From: Bacteroidota bacterium
GTDB lineage: Bacteria > Bacteroidota > Bacteroidia > Bacteroidales > UBA1556
Assembly: GCA_003648395.1 (NCBI GenBank)
Contig: QMPB01000087.1
Location: 1 to 11,403, forward strand
Direction of reading: 5' to 3'
DNA: 11,403 nucleotides
The position numbers and the translations under genes are program-made. Of this stretch, positions 1 to 6,683 are shown one piece after another; within the stretch, counting starts at the first letter, position 1, and each line of letters begins with the position of its first letter. The notes below the pieces were generated by a model. That model was not told where the DNA came from. It made no database searches and was given only the letters and a program-made list of their open reading frames with translations.

Positions 1-20
1 AAGCGGTTGAAAATAATAAT

Positions 21-1184
21 ATGAATAGTAAGAATTACCATAAATGGAGAGTATATGATATATCAATTGCACATTTTGTTCATGATGTATATTCTTCATT
101 CTTAGCACCTTTATTGCCTTTATTGATAGATAAAATAGGATTAAATTATTTTCTTGCTGGCTCACTGACTTTATATGGACGATTGCCATCATTGATGAAT
201 CCTTTTATTGGATTATTAGCAGATAAAATAGTAATTAGATATTTTATAATATTCACACCTGCTATTACTGCAATTTCTATGAGTCTAATAGGTTTAGCAA
301 GTAATTATTTTCAGTTATTAGTGTTATTATTGATAATGGGATTTAGTGCAGCATTTTTTCATGTGCCAGCGCCAGTTCTTATTAAGAATGTATCTGGAGA
401 GAAACGTGGGCTAGGTATGAGTTTTTATGCTTTAGCTGGAGAATTTGCAAGGGCAATGGGACCATTATTAATTGTTTCAGCTGTTTCGTGGTGGGGATTG
501 GAAGGAAGTTGGAGAGTGATGCCCTTGGGATTAATTGCTTCTGTTATTTTATATTTTAGACTTAAAAAACTAAAGGATTTTGATGTAAAACCCAAATTTA
601 ATAAGAGACCTTTGGCAAAGGGAGAGCTGAAAAAGCTTACATCGTTTTTCTTGATAATAGTAGGTTATATTTTAGGGAGGGGACTTCTTCGGTCTTTATT
701 AGTTACTTTTTTGCCTACATTTTATACTTCAAGTGGAAGTTCATTATGGACTGGTACTTCGATGCTTGTGATGGTGGAAGTATTTGGTGCTGCAGGAACA
801 CTTTTAGCAGGAAATTATTCTGATAAAATAGGAAGAAAACGGACACTAATAATCATTGCATTAGCGATGCCCATTCTAATGTTTCTTTACAATATTACAT
901 CAGGTTATATATCTGTATTATTCTTGGCTTTAAGTGGTCTATTTATGTTTGGTTCTGCTCCTGTATTATTAGCATTAGTACATGATTATAAATCAGATAG
1001 ACCTTCTTTTATAAATAGTATATATATGACTTTAAGCTTTGTGTTTGGTGCAGCATCTACTATGCTTGTTGGATATTTGTCAGATATATATGGTCTTGAT
1101 AATCTATTTCTGTATTCTCCATTATTGGCAATAGTAGCCATTCCATTTGCATTTCTAATGCCAGAATTTGAGAGGAACAACTAA
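21..1184 (+). CDS. MFS transporter, fosmidomycin-resistance (Fsr)-like
   Basis: A 387-residue, very hydrophobic protein, the right length for a 12-TM major facilitator permease of the inner membrane. The N-terminus has the AHFxHDxYSxFLAPLLPLL pattern (H18, H21, D22) typical of Fsr-like exporters. A first motif-A-like loop, GLLADK, lies at about 64-69. FFHVPAPV at 112-119 resembles the family's AFHPPA segment. A basic central loop spans about 180-208, and the second-half motif A is GNYSDKIGRKR at 264-274. The role is probably proton-driven efflux or transport of a small molecule; the substrate cannot be read from sequence. The frame stays open to the left edge, so an upstream start cannot be excluded, but ATG at 21 leaves the usual ten or so residues before TM1. 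Its stop overlaps the stop of the convergent gene at 1181 by 4 bp. Confidence 0.85.
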   Translation: MNSKNYHKWRVYDISIAHFVHDVYSSFLAPLLPLLIDKIGLNYFLAGSLTLYGRLPSLMNPFIGLLADKIVIRYFIIFTPAITAISMSLIGLASNYFQLLVLLLIMGFSAAFFHVPAPVLIKNVSGEKRGLGMSFYALAGEFARAMGPLLIVSAVSWWGLEGSWRVMPLGLIASVILYFRLKKLKDFDVKPKFNKRPLAKGELKKLTSFFLIIVGYILGRGLLRSLLVTFLPTFYTSSGSSLWTGTSMLVMVEVFGAAGTLLAGNYSDKIGRKRTLIIIALAMPILMFLYNITSGYISVLFLALSGLFMFGSAPVLLALVHDYKSDRPSFINSIYMTLSFVFGAASTMLVGYLSDIYGLDNLFLYSPLLAIVAIPFAFLMPEFERNN

Positions 1185-1726
1185 ATTTGTACATTTTTCA
1201 TTTTACGAAGAAGTTTATTTCCTCTGCTTTTAAAACCTTTGGAACTATTATCTAAGTGATGAATAATTGTGCTTTTTAATTCAGGTTTTATTTCTAGTTC
1301 AATCTCGCTGATATTAAAGATTATTTGCATGGCGTGGACTCTAACAGCAAGGCTTTCATTTGGATTGTCTAATATTCTAAAGCAAATACCTACGAGTTTA
1401 CCCATTTCTAAATCTGTGGTTGGAAATAATAATAAGACCTTCATCATTTCCCTTTTTTGTCCATCATATTTAAAGCTTAGAAGCAATTTTATAATTTCTG
1501 AAAGGTAGGGGCGCATAAGTTCTTTCTGCTTCTCTACTAAATGAAATATTGACCATGCCGCCCTCCACGAATGTGGGTGTTTATTGCTAATCATTATTTC
1601 CCATAAAAGGCGAGTTAGTTCTTCTTTCTTGGAATTATCAATATTCTTTAATGATTTAGCTCTATTAACTGATAACTCTTCAATTAAGAAATTTTCAATC
1701 TCTTTTATGTTGATATCTGAATTCAT
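1181..1726 (-). CDS. HEAT-like alpha-helical repeat protein of unknown function
   Basis: A 181-residue, almost all-helical soluble protein with no signal peptide or membrane segment. Paired amphipathic helices such as SWRAAWSIFHLV (about 53-64) and AVRVHAMQIIFNI (about 127-139) have the look of HEAT or armadillo-type repeats. From memory it resembles a roughly 180-residue Bacteroidetes family that is sometimes misnamed adenylosuccinate lyase; it has no lyase signature. HEAT folds usually serve as protein-binding scaffolds, but no partner can be inferred beyond its operon. It is the last gene of a tight leftward operon, starting 18 bp after the dipeptidyl peptidase III stop. Its TAG stop overlaps the TAA of the convergent MFS gene. 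The gene is confident; the function is unknown. Confidence 0.75.
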   Translation of the reverse strand: MNSDINIKEIENFLIEELSVNRAKSLKNIDNSKKEELTRLLWEIMISNKHPHSWRAAWSIFHLVEKQKELMRPYLSEIIKLLLSFKYDGQKREMMKVLLLFPTTDLEMGKLVGICFRILDNPNESLAVRVHAMQIIFNISEIELEIKPELKSTIIHHLDNSSKGFKSRGNKLLRKMKNVQI

Positions 1727-1744
1727 AAACTGCGCAATAAAGAA

Positions 1745-3697
1745 TTATATTGAGAAATCCTCAGAATACTCCATCATTTGTTCAGCAAATTCCATTGGGT
1801 AATTAATCTTTACATCTAATATTTCATCATTGTCATAAATAGCTGTTAGCTTAGGATTAATAAAGCCTGCATAAGATGCAATATTTAGTTTTTTCCATCT
1901 TTCAAGTATTTCTTTATGAAGTTTATAATCTATTTTTACGCCATAATTTTCTACCAAGTTCTTGCCAGCCTCATAATCTCCTTCAGACTTGATTCTTTGA
2001 ACTTCAGCTAATAATTCTCCAAATATTTCTCTTAGCTTTTGATGGTCATTAACTATAAAATAGGTTTTATTATCTTTTGTTTTCTTCTCAATAATATTGT
2101 CCTCAAATCCTTTTTCATAAGCCCATTTAGCAATAATCTGGCGATTACGCATATGAGATTCTTCTATATTCTTGCCTAGTTCAATTCTAACTAACTGTGT
2201 CATTAAGCCACCACGTATATAGCTGTTGTACTCGGCATAACCAACTTCAACAGATTCTTGTAAACCTAGCTCTTCCAACTTAGGGTCAATGGCAAAATAT
2301 AAAGCAACTAAGTCTGCTCTAGCTTCTTCAAGTGTTGAAGCATAGTTTTTTAGTGTATCAGATGGGTCTGCAATTCCTTTTGCTAGTTTTCCAGAACCAT
2401 GACCTATAATTTCATGTAAATCAACATGAAGGGCAGAAGCGGCATTGCTCCATTTCTTTGACAAATCAATTTCCTCTTGGCTATAAGCAAATTCTTGAAG
2501 TGCACCAGTATCTTTTGAAGCTTCATCATAAGCTGTTAGAATATTACTGATACTTACCGACTTAGAGCCGTATTCTTCTCTAATCCACTCAGCATTTGGT
2601 AAATTAATTCCTATTGGTGTTGAAGGGCTGCAATCTCCTGCTTCCACAACTACATTTATTGCTTTTGCACTCACGCCTTCAACTTTTTCTTTCTTATATT
2701 TCTTATCAGTTGAACTATTTGTTTCAAACCAAAGTGCATTATTGGAAATAGCTTCTGCTCTTTTGCTTGCTTCTTCATCTTTGATAGAAACTACACTTTC
2801 GTAGCTAGCTTTTTTGCCAAGAGAATCTCCATATACTTCAATAAAACCATGAACTGTATCTACTGTTGATTTAGAATCTTGCAGCCAAAGAATGCTATAT
2901 TCATCAAATTTCTTTAAATCTCCAGTTTTATAGTATTCAATAAGTTTCTCAAATGCTTTTTCTTGAAGTTTTGTTTGACAGTGGTTTTTAGCTTTCTCAA
3001 GCCAATAAACCATTTTTTCTATTTGTTCAGAATACATTCCTCCAATTTTCCAGATTTTCTCTTTTACAGTTCCATTTTCTTTTATTAGTTTGGAATTCAT
3101 ACCATAGGAAGGGGGGTGTTTTTCATCTTTACTAGTCATAGCAGCATAGAAATCTTCTGCTTCTTTTTGACTTATTCCTTCATAATAATTATTAGCAGAA
3201 TTTTCTATTAAATCAACATCTTCGTCAAGATTTACTCTTTTGATATCTAATTCTCTGTTAAAAATAAGATTCTCTATATCAGATTTTAAATTCTCAACAT
3301 TATCTTCTTTCTTAAGATAAGAGTCCCAATTATTAGTGTTATTTATCAATTCATCCCAATATTTTTTTGAAAAATCTGGATAAAATTTATCCATAGAATA
3401 ATGGTGGTGCAAACCATTTGAAAACCAGAATTGTTTCAGATATTCAAGAAATAGTTTAAAATTAGAATTATCTCTATCTCCCTTATAGTTTTTAAATATA
3501 TTCTCTAATACTTTACGTATTTTAAGATTGTATTTATAATTTTGGTCATAAATAATATCTCTACCCCAAAGAGCAGCATTGTATAAATAGAAAAGTTGCT
3601 TCTTCTTTTCAATATCTAGCTCATCAAAGCCAGGAACTTGGTATCTTAATATTCTGTAATCTCCAAATTGTTCGGTTTGATATTTGAATTCTTCCAT
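1745..3697 (-). CDS. dipeptidyl peptidase III (M49 zinc metallopeptidase)
   Basis: A 650-residue protein of the M49 family, which removes dipeptides from the N-terminus of short peptides. The zinc site is visible: HEIIGH at 428-433 (H428 and H433 ligands, E429 catalytic) followed by EEARAD at 457-462, whose second Glu (E458) is the expected third ligand. The upstream block LPNAEWIREEYGSKSV matches the conserved substrate-cleft region of bacterial DPP III. The context HVDLHEIIGHGSGK and STLEEARADL is also characteristic. There is no signal peptide or lipobox, so a cytosolic role in peptide turnover is likely. Length is close to other bacterial members, so it appears complete. It lies 10 bp after aroQ and 18 bp before the HEAT-like gene, which suggests co-transcription. 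The leader before ATG is A-rich with no Shine-Dalgarno sequence. Confidence 0.93.
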   Translation of the reverse strand: MEEFKYQTEQFGDYRILRYQVPGFDELDIEKKKQLFYLYNAALWGRDIIYDQNYKYNLKIRKVLENIFKNYKGDRDNSNFKLFLEYLKQFWFSNGLHHHYSMDKFYPDFSKKYWDELINNTNNWDSYLKKEDNVENLKSDIENLIFNRELDIKRVNLDEDVDLIENSANNYYEGISQKEAEDFYAAMTSKDEKHPPSYGMNSKLIKENGTVKEKIWKIGGMYSEQIEKMVYWLEKAKNHCQTKLQEKAFEKLIEYYKTGDLKKFDEYSILWLQDSKSTVDTVHGFIEVYGDSLGKKASYESVVSIKDEEASKRAEAISNNALWFETNSSTDKKYKKEKVEGVSAKAINVVVEAGDCSPSTPIGINLPNAEWIREEYGSKSVSISNILTAYDEASKDTGALQEFAYSQEEIDLSKKWSNAASALHVDLHEIIGHGSGKLAKGIADPSDTLKNYASTLEEARADLVALYFAIDPKLEELGLQESVEVGYAEYNSYIRGGLMTQLVRIELGKNIEESHMRNRQIIAKWAYEKGFEDNIIEKKTKDNKTYFIVNDHQKLREIFGELLAEVQRIKSEGDYEAGKNLVENYGVKIDYKLHKEILERWKKLNIASYAGFINPKLTAIYDNDEILDVKINYPMEFAEQMMEYSEDFSI

Positions 3698-3707
3698 TGT
3701 ATATTTT

Positions 3708-4130
3708 TTATTGTTTTAAGAAAGCAGAAATTGCCAAAGAATAGGAGTGGAGGCCAAAACCACTTATACTACCGATACAAACAGGACCAATAAAGCTAGT
3801 TCTACGAAATTCTTCGCGAGCATCAATGTTTGAGATATGAACTTCAATAGTTGGAGTAGAAATAGCGCTAATAGCGTCTCTAATAGCAACAGAAGTGTGG
3901 GTGTAGGCTCCTGCATTAATAATAATGCCATTATACTCAAAGCCAACTTCTTGAATTTTATTTACGAGTTCTCCTTCAATGTTTGATTGATAGTACTCGA
4001 TGTTAATTTGTGGGTTCCTTGCTTTTAGGCTAGTTAGTAATTCTTCAAAGCTTTGATTACCATATATTTCAGGTTCTCTTTTTCCTAAAAGATTAAGATT
4101 AGGACCGTTTATTATTATGTATTTTTTCAT
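3708..4130 (-). CDS. aroQ: type II 3-dehydroquinate dehydratase
   Basis: A 140-residue protein, the standard size for the dodecameric type II enzyme that converts 3-dehydroquinate to 3-dehydroshikimate in the shikimate pathway. The N-terminal signature NGPNLNLLGKREPEIYG carries the flexible-loop arginine (R18) and catalytic tyrosine (Y23). INAGAYTHTSVAIRDA at 71-86 supplies substrate-binding residues. VHISN at 97-101 contains the catalytic histidine H98, and REEFRR (105-110) provides a further anion-binding arginine. It appears to be the first gene of a leftward operon with dipeptidyl peptidase III and the HEAT-like gene. I found no good TAnnTTTG promoter in the upstream gap. Confidence 0.96.
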   Translation of the reverse strand: MKKYIIINGPNLNLLGKREPEIYGNQSFEELLTSLKARNPQINIEYYQSNIEGELVNKIQEVGFEYNGIIINAGAYTHTSVAIRDAISAISTPTIEVHISNIDAREEFRRTSFIGPVCIGSISGFGLHSYSLAISAFLKQ

Positions 4131-4163
4131 GCAATATATATGAAAATGTGATTTTTAGTTACT

Positions 4164-4177
4164 TAATTCTTAATTAC
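4164..4177 (+). repeat. two-unit TAATTNN heptamer repeat
   Basis: Two tandem heptamers, TAATTCT and TAATTAC, lie in the leader of the aroQ operon. They follow the same TAATTNN pattern as the arrays at 4249-4283 and 8168-8216. Two units could be chance in AT-rich DNA; the call rests on the company of the longer arrays. Confidence 0.4.
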
Positions 4178-4248
4178 TCAACATCCACCAAAAACATCTT
4201 CCTTTCTCCCTTCTGTCCTTAAATTAGAGGAAAAAAAAGAGGACTTAT

Positions 4249-4283
4249 TAATTTCTAATTCTTAATCATAAACTTCTAATTCT
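4249..4283 (+). repeat. degenerate TAATTNN heptamer array at the DUF2148 gene end
   Basis: Five consecutive 7-bp units in strict register: TAATTTC, TAATTCT, TAATCAT, AAACTTC, TAATTCT. Units 1, 2 and 5 match TAATTNN and units 3-4 have decayed. The last base of the array is the first base (+ strand) of the leftward DUF2148 stop codon, so the array begins exactly where that gene ends. The rest of the 4131-4282 gap is a purine/pyrimidine-skewed stretch with no convincing terminator or promoter. Confidence 0.6.
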
Positions 4284-4825
4284 CATTTTTTTCTATCAAA
4301 AAAAGGACTCTTAGAAGTGGCACTAATTGGAATACCAAATGCTATCTTAATATCTTTTTCAAAAAGTTTCATCTCTAAAGCAGCTTTACCGACACTAAAC
4401 ATTATTCTATTATCAACTCTAAGGTCAGCGGCAAGACTAACGGCAGAACCGATTGCAATATTTAAGTCGCTAGTATTAAATACGCAAGGAGTATTTGGGT
4501 GTTTTTCTTTCTCTTTGCAATTGTTAAAGCCACATAGCTGGCAAATTTCATTTAAGCCTAATGTTCTGATTTCTGTTCCTATTAGCAAAACAGCACCACA
4601 CTCTTTTAGATTATTAGCATCTCTTTTATAAAAGTCAACATCAAGCTTTTCGCCCATATTGAAAAGCTTATCAGAAAGTGTGTTAATTTCATTACCTACT
4701 AATAGCATCATTTCAAGAGTATCTTTTCCTTTTCCTTTTGGAGCAGTTCGTGCCGCAATCATCATTTGCTTTCCAATACTCTCTAGGGTAGATTTTTTAA
4801 CTGATGTTTCTTTTATAATTGGCAT
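4283..4825 (-). CDS. DUF2148 ferredoxin-domain protein
   Basis: A 180-residue protein that I recognise as the DUF2148 (ferredoxin domain-containing) family. The N-terminal conserved region includes AARTAPKGKGKDT (24-36). In the middle it has C76, then a cluster C95-x2-C98-x4-C103-x10-C114 (CQLCG, NNC, PCVF), consistent with coordination of an iron-sulfur cluster. The C-terminal half has glycine/alanine-rich helices (AIGSAVSLAADL). The family occurs mostly in anaerobes and methanogens and its reaction is not established; electron transfer or cluster binding is inference from the cysteines. There is no signal peptide. It is separated from the upstream DnaB-like gene by a terminator at 4856-4881, so it is probably transcribed alone. 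A heptamer array abuts its stop codon. Confidence 0.85.
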   Translation of the reverse strand: MPIIKETSVKKSTLESIGKQMMIAARTAPKGKGKDTLEMMLLVGNEINTLSDKLFNMGEKLDVDFYKRDANNLKECGAVLLIGTEIRTLGLNEICQLCGFNNCKEKEKHPNTPCVFNTSDLNIAIGSAVSLAADLRVDNRIMFSVGKAALEMKLFEKDIKIAFGIPISATSKSPFFDRKK

Positions 4826-4855
4826 TTTATATCTGTATTCTTATATAAATAAAAA

Positions 4856-4881
4856 GAAAGGACTAAAAGTATAGTCCTTTC
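4856..4881 (-). terminator. rho-independent terminator of the DnaB-like gene
   Basis: A perfect 10-bp hairpin, GAAAGGACTA / TAGTCCTTTC with a 6-nt loop, is followed on the - strand by a T-rich tail (CTTTTTATTTATA). It lies about 25 bp beyond the stop of the DnaB-like gene and just before the DUF2148 start. Confidence 0.85.
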
Positions 4882-4889
4882 CAAATATA
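4882..4889 (-). promoter_or_regulatory. possible -7 element (TATATTTG) for the DUF2148 gene
   Basis: On the - strand TATATTTG matches the Bacteroidetes -7 consensus TAnnTTTG exactly, and it ends one base before the terminator hairpin. No TTG lies at the expected 17-23 bp upstream. If it is active, transcription would start inside the hairpin. Chance matches are frequent in DNA this AT-rich, so the call is tentative. Confidence 0.3.
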
Positions 4890-4904
4890 GTGTTTCTTAA
4901 TTGA

Positions 4905-5786
4905 TTAATTAAAGTCCTTAAATTGACCTAAGTTTTCAATTATTTTAAGTTCTGCAATTTGCATTTCACCTATGTTAATATTTTTTGCAATAGTAATCTC
5001 TGCAATATCTTCAGATACTTTATCAATCTGATTTATATGATAATAACTAGGACGGTTTAAGAATATTAAAGTGTCTGTATTATTATTTATAAAGTCAGGA
5101 GTATATTTATATTTATTTTTATAAATAATTGGTTTCTGTAATTGAGAAAATAATATAATAGGGATATTAATATCTTTAGCTAATTGATGTAATTCTTTCA
5201 TAATTTTACATTTCTCATCTTCACAATTCTCATCTTCATTATTTGAATGAAGAAGCTCAAGATAGTCAATGAAAATAATCTCAACACCATGCTTTTGCAT
5301 TTGTTTGGCTTTATCGGCTAAAGTGTCAGTACTCATTGCTGCTTGGTCTTCAAAAATAAGATTGGATTTTGAAATGCTATTAATAAGAGAACGTACATGG
5401 TTATGTTCAACATCGGTAATATTTCCATCATTAATCTTATCCATAGAAATACCTGTTGTACTTTGAATAAGGCGTTTTAATAGTTTATGCGATTTTCTTT
5501 CTAAAGAGAAAACGCCAACACTATGACATTCGCATAATGCAACATTATTAATCATAGAGATTAGGAATGAAGTTTTACCAATACCTGGTCTAACTGCGAT
5601 GGTAGCTAATTCTCCTTTTTGAAATCCTTTGGTAATCTTATTTATTGCATTGAAACCTGTGGTAATGCTAGTTTTAGGAATGTTGTTGGTTGGATTTAAA
5701 TGTTTTTCGTTCAGTGTTTGCTTCATTAATTTTTGAGCCGAAACAAACACCTGAGTTTCTGTATTGTCTAAAGTATTGTCACTCAT
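4905..5786 (-). CDS. stand-alone DnaB C-terminal-domain-like RecA-fold ATPase
   Basis: A 293-residue protein that aligns over residues 41-292 with the C-terminal ATPase domain of replicative helicase DnaB. Visible motifs are TTGFNAINKITKGFQKGEL, Walker A RPGIGKTS (66-73), FSLE with catalytic-type E96, Walker B IIFIDYLELL (D174) and FSQLQ with sensor Q215. RPSYY at 245-249 resembles the RPEYY segment I associate with Bacteroidetes DnaB. The N-terminal primase-interacting domain is absent; only about 40 residues precede the ATPase core. The canonical AKxRNG, which carries the arginine finger, reads AKNINIG here, so K268 is kept but Ile270 replaces Arg. The SDLRESGxIEQDAD segment is reduced to about TPDFINNNTD. 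It is probably a diverged paralogue rather than the replicative helicase. It could be a DNA-binding or regulatory ATPase; function unknown. It has its own promoter and terminator. Confidence 0.8.
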   Translation of the reverse strand: MSDNTLDNTETQVFVSAQKLMKQTLNEKHLNPTNNIPKTSITTGFNAINKITKGFQKGELATIAVRPGIGKTSFLISMINNVALCECHSVGVFSLERKSHKLLKRLIQSTTGISMDKINDGNITDVEHNHVRSLINSISKSNLIFEDQAAMSTDTLADKAKQMQKHGVEIIFIDYLELLHSNNEDENCEDEKCKIMKELHQLAKDINIPIILFSQLQKPIIYKNKYKYTPDFINNNTDTLIFLNRPSYYHINQIDKVSEDIAEITIAKNINIGEMQIAELKIIENLGQFKDFN

Positions 5787-5838
5787 GGTCTTTATATTTA
5801 GTTTATACTGTATTTTATTTCTTTAAATATTCATCTGT

Positions 5839-5869
5839 CAAAGATAGGAATTAATTAAAAACAAAGCAA
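5839..5869 (-). promoter_or_regulatory. Bacteroidetes-type promoter of the DnaB-like gene
   Basis: On the - strand TTG (5869-5867), a 20-bp spacer, then TATCTTTG (5846-5839). This matches the Bacteroidetes TTG-N17-23-TAnnTTTG consensus at both elements. Predicted transcription start is near 5832, giving a leader of about 45 nt. It is the best promoter in the window. Confidence 0.7.
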
Positions 5870-5887
5870 TACAATTTTTGGTTTTAA

Positions 5888-5913
5888 TGAAAATTAACAG
5901 AAATTAATTTTTA
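5888..5913 (-). terminator. weak AT-rich hairpin at the end of the PAQR/hemolysin III gene
   Basis: Inverted repeat AAAATTAA / TTAATTTT with a 6-nt loop (CAGAAA). It overlaps the stop codon of the PAQR gene. The stem is almost entirely A-T and the - strand tail (CATTAAAACC) is not a clean T tract, so termination is uncertain. Confidence 0.3.
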
Positions 5914-6555
5914 ATGAATAAAGTAATAAATAGAAATAAAATGGCAAGCACTTCCTATTAGTACTAAAACATGAAATATTGCATGGTTGTATGGTAATTT
6001 ATTGTCAAGTAAATACAATACAGCACCAATAGTATACGAAATACCACCTCCAAATAGCCACAATGCTCCTTCGAGAGTAAGACTATCGATTAGTGGGCTT
6101 ACTGCTATTACAGCTATCCAGCCCATTATTACATAAGCCATTGCAGATAAAATTCTAAATTTACCAAAGTAGAATATTTTTATAATTATGCCAATAATAC
6201 CAAAAGTCCAAACAATAGCAAATATAGAATAGCCCCATACTGGTGGAAGAGCTAAAAGTGTAAATGGAGTATAAGATCCTGCAATTAATAAGTATATTGA
6301 TATATGATCCCATACATTCAATGGGTCTCTCCATTTTGGTACAGTTGCTGAATGATATAGAGTAGAAGCAGTATAAAGAATAACCATGCTTATTCCATAT
6401 ACCAACATGCTAAAAAGAGCAATATTACTGCCCATATCAAGGGCTTTGTTTATTAGAAGAAATAGAGCAATTATACTTAGAATTGCTCCTAAGCCATGTG
6501 TAATTACGTTAATTAGTTCTTCTCTGTTTGAATATGAATTTAATGATTTTTTCAT
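5911..6555 (-). CDS. hemolysin III family (PAQR-type) membrane protein
   Basis: A 214-residue protein with seven predicted membrane segments, normal for the bacterial hemolysin III (YqfA/TrhA) branch of the PAQR superfamily. Signature blocks occur in order: NVITHGLGAILS (16-27), YTASTLYHS (61-69), VWDHISIYLLIAGSYTPF (81-98) and HAIFHVLVLIGSACHF (191-206). Candidate metal ligands, by comparison with PAQR proteins, are H68, D83, H191, H195 and H205. The loop KWRDPLNVWDH precedes TM3. The name hemolysin is historical; known members are linked to membrane fluidity and lipid homeostasis, so a toxin role should not be assumed. It is transcribed leftward and diverges from mtnA across 128 bp. The start at 6555 has an A-rich leader (TATCAAA) without Shine-Dalgarno. 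Confidence 0.92.
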   Translation of the reverse strand: MKKSLNSYSNREELINVITHGLGAILSIIALFLLINKALDMGSNIALFSMLVYGISMVILYTASTLYHSATVPKWRDPLNVWDHISIYLLIAGSYTPFTLLALPPVWGYSIFAIVWTFGIIGIIIKIFYFGKFRILSAMAYVIMGWIAVIAVSPLIDSLTLEGALWLFGGGISYTIGAVLYLLDNKLPYNHAIFHVLVLIGSACHFISIYYFIH

Positions 6556-6590
6556 TTTGATAAAATTTTGTAACTCTAGGTTTATGTTTG
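6556..6590 (+). promoter_or_regulatory. candidate Bacteroidetes-type promoter of mtnA
   Basis: TTTG at 6556-6559 and TATGTTTG at 6583-6590 match the -33 and -7 consensus elements. The TTG-to-TA spacer is 23 bp, at the upper end of the accepted range. The implied start near 6597 places the palindrome at 6615-6633 in the mtnA leader. Confidence 0.4.
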
Positions 6591-6614
6591 ATTGCTGTAA
6601 TTTGTATTTTTACT

Positions 6615-6633
6615 CCATGTAAAATATACATGG
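6615..6633. promoter_or_regulatory. 7-bp palindrome in the mtnA leader
   Basis: CCATGTA - AAATA - TACATGG is a perfect inverted repeat with a 5-bp spacer, in the divergent gap between the PAQR gene and mtnA. It could be a dyad operator for a dimeric regulator or a small leader hairpin. It has no T tail, so it is not a terminator. Confidence 0.4.
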
Positions 6634-6683
6634 TGCCAAATTAGATATTATAACTTAATTTTACCCAAAATATTTTAGAAATT

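Noticed and set aside
3764..3946. 60-residue ORF inside aroQ on the - strand
   Set aside because: Low-complexity Leu/Ala frame-shadow of the well-supported aroQ reading frame.
4178..4198. Seven-codon leader peptide upstream of aroQ on the - strand (ATG TTT TTG ... TAA)
   Set aside because: A purine-rich stretch precedes it, but such short ORFs are common by chance and there is no attenuator structure or run of regulatory codons.
4215..4244. Terminator for DUF2148 (GTCCT / AGGAC)
   Set aside because: Arms are only 5 bp with a 20-nt loop, and no T tract follows on the - strand.
4906..4912. Further TAATTNN repeat at the DnaB-like gene end
   Set aside because: TAATTGA and TAATTAA are 8 bp apart and so out of the 7-bp register; likely chance in AT-rich DNA.
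5911..6555. Hemolysin (toxin) function
   Set aside because: The name is historical; the motifs are those of the PAQR/YqfA membrane family and no toxin context is present.
6591..6683. SAM or other riboswitch upstream of mtnA
   Set aside because: Only one 7-bp hairpin is seen; none of the conserved cores of known SAM riboswitches could be recognised.
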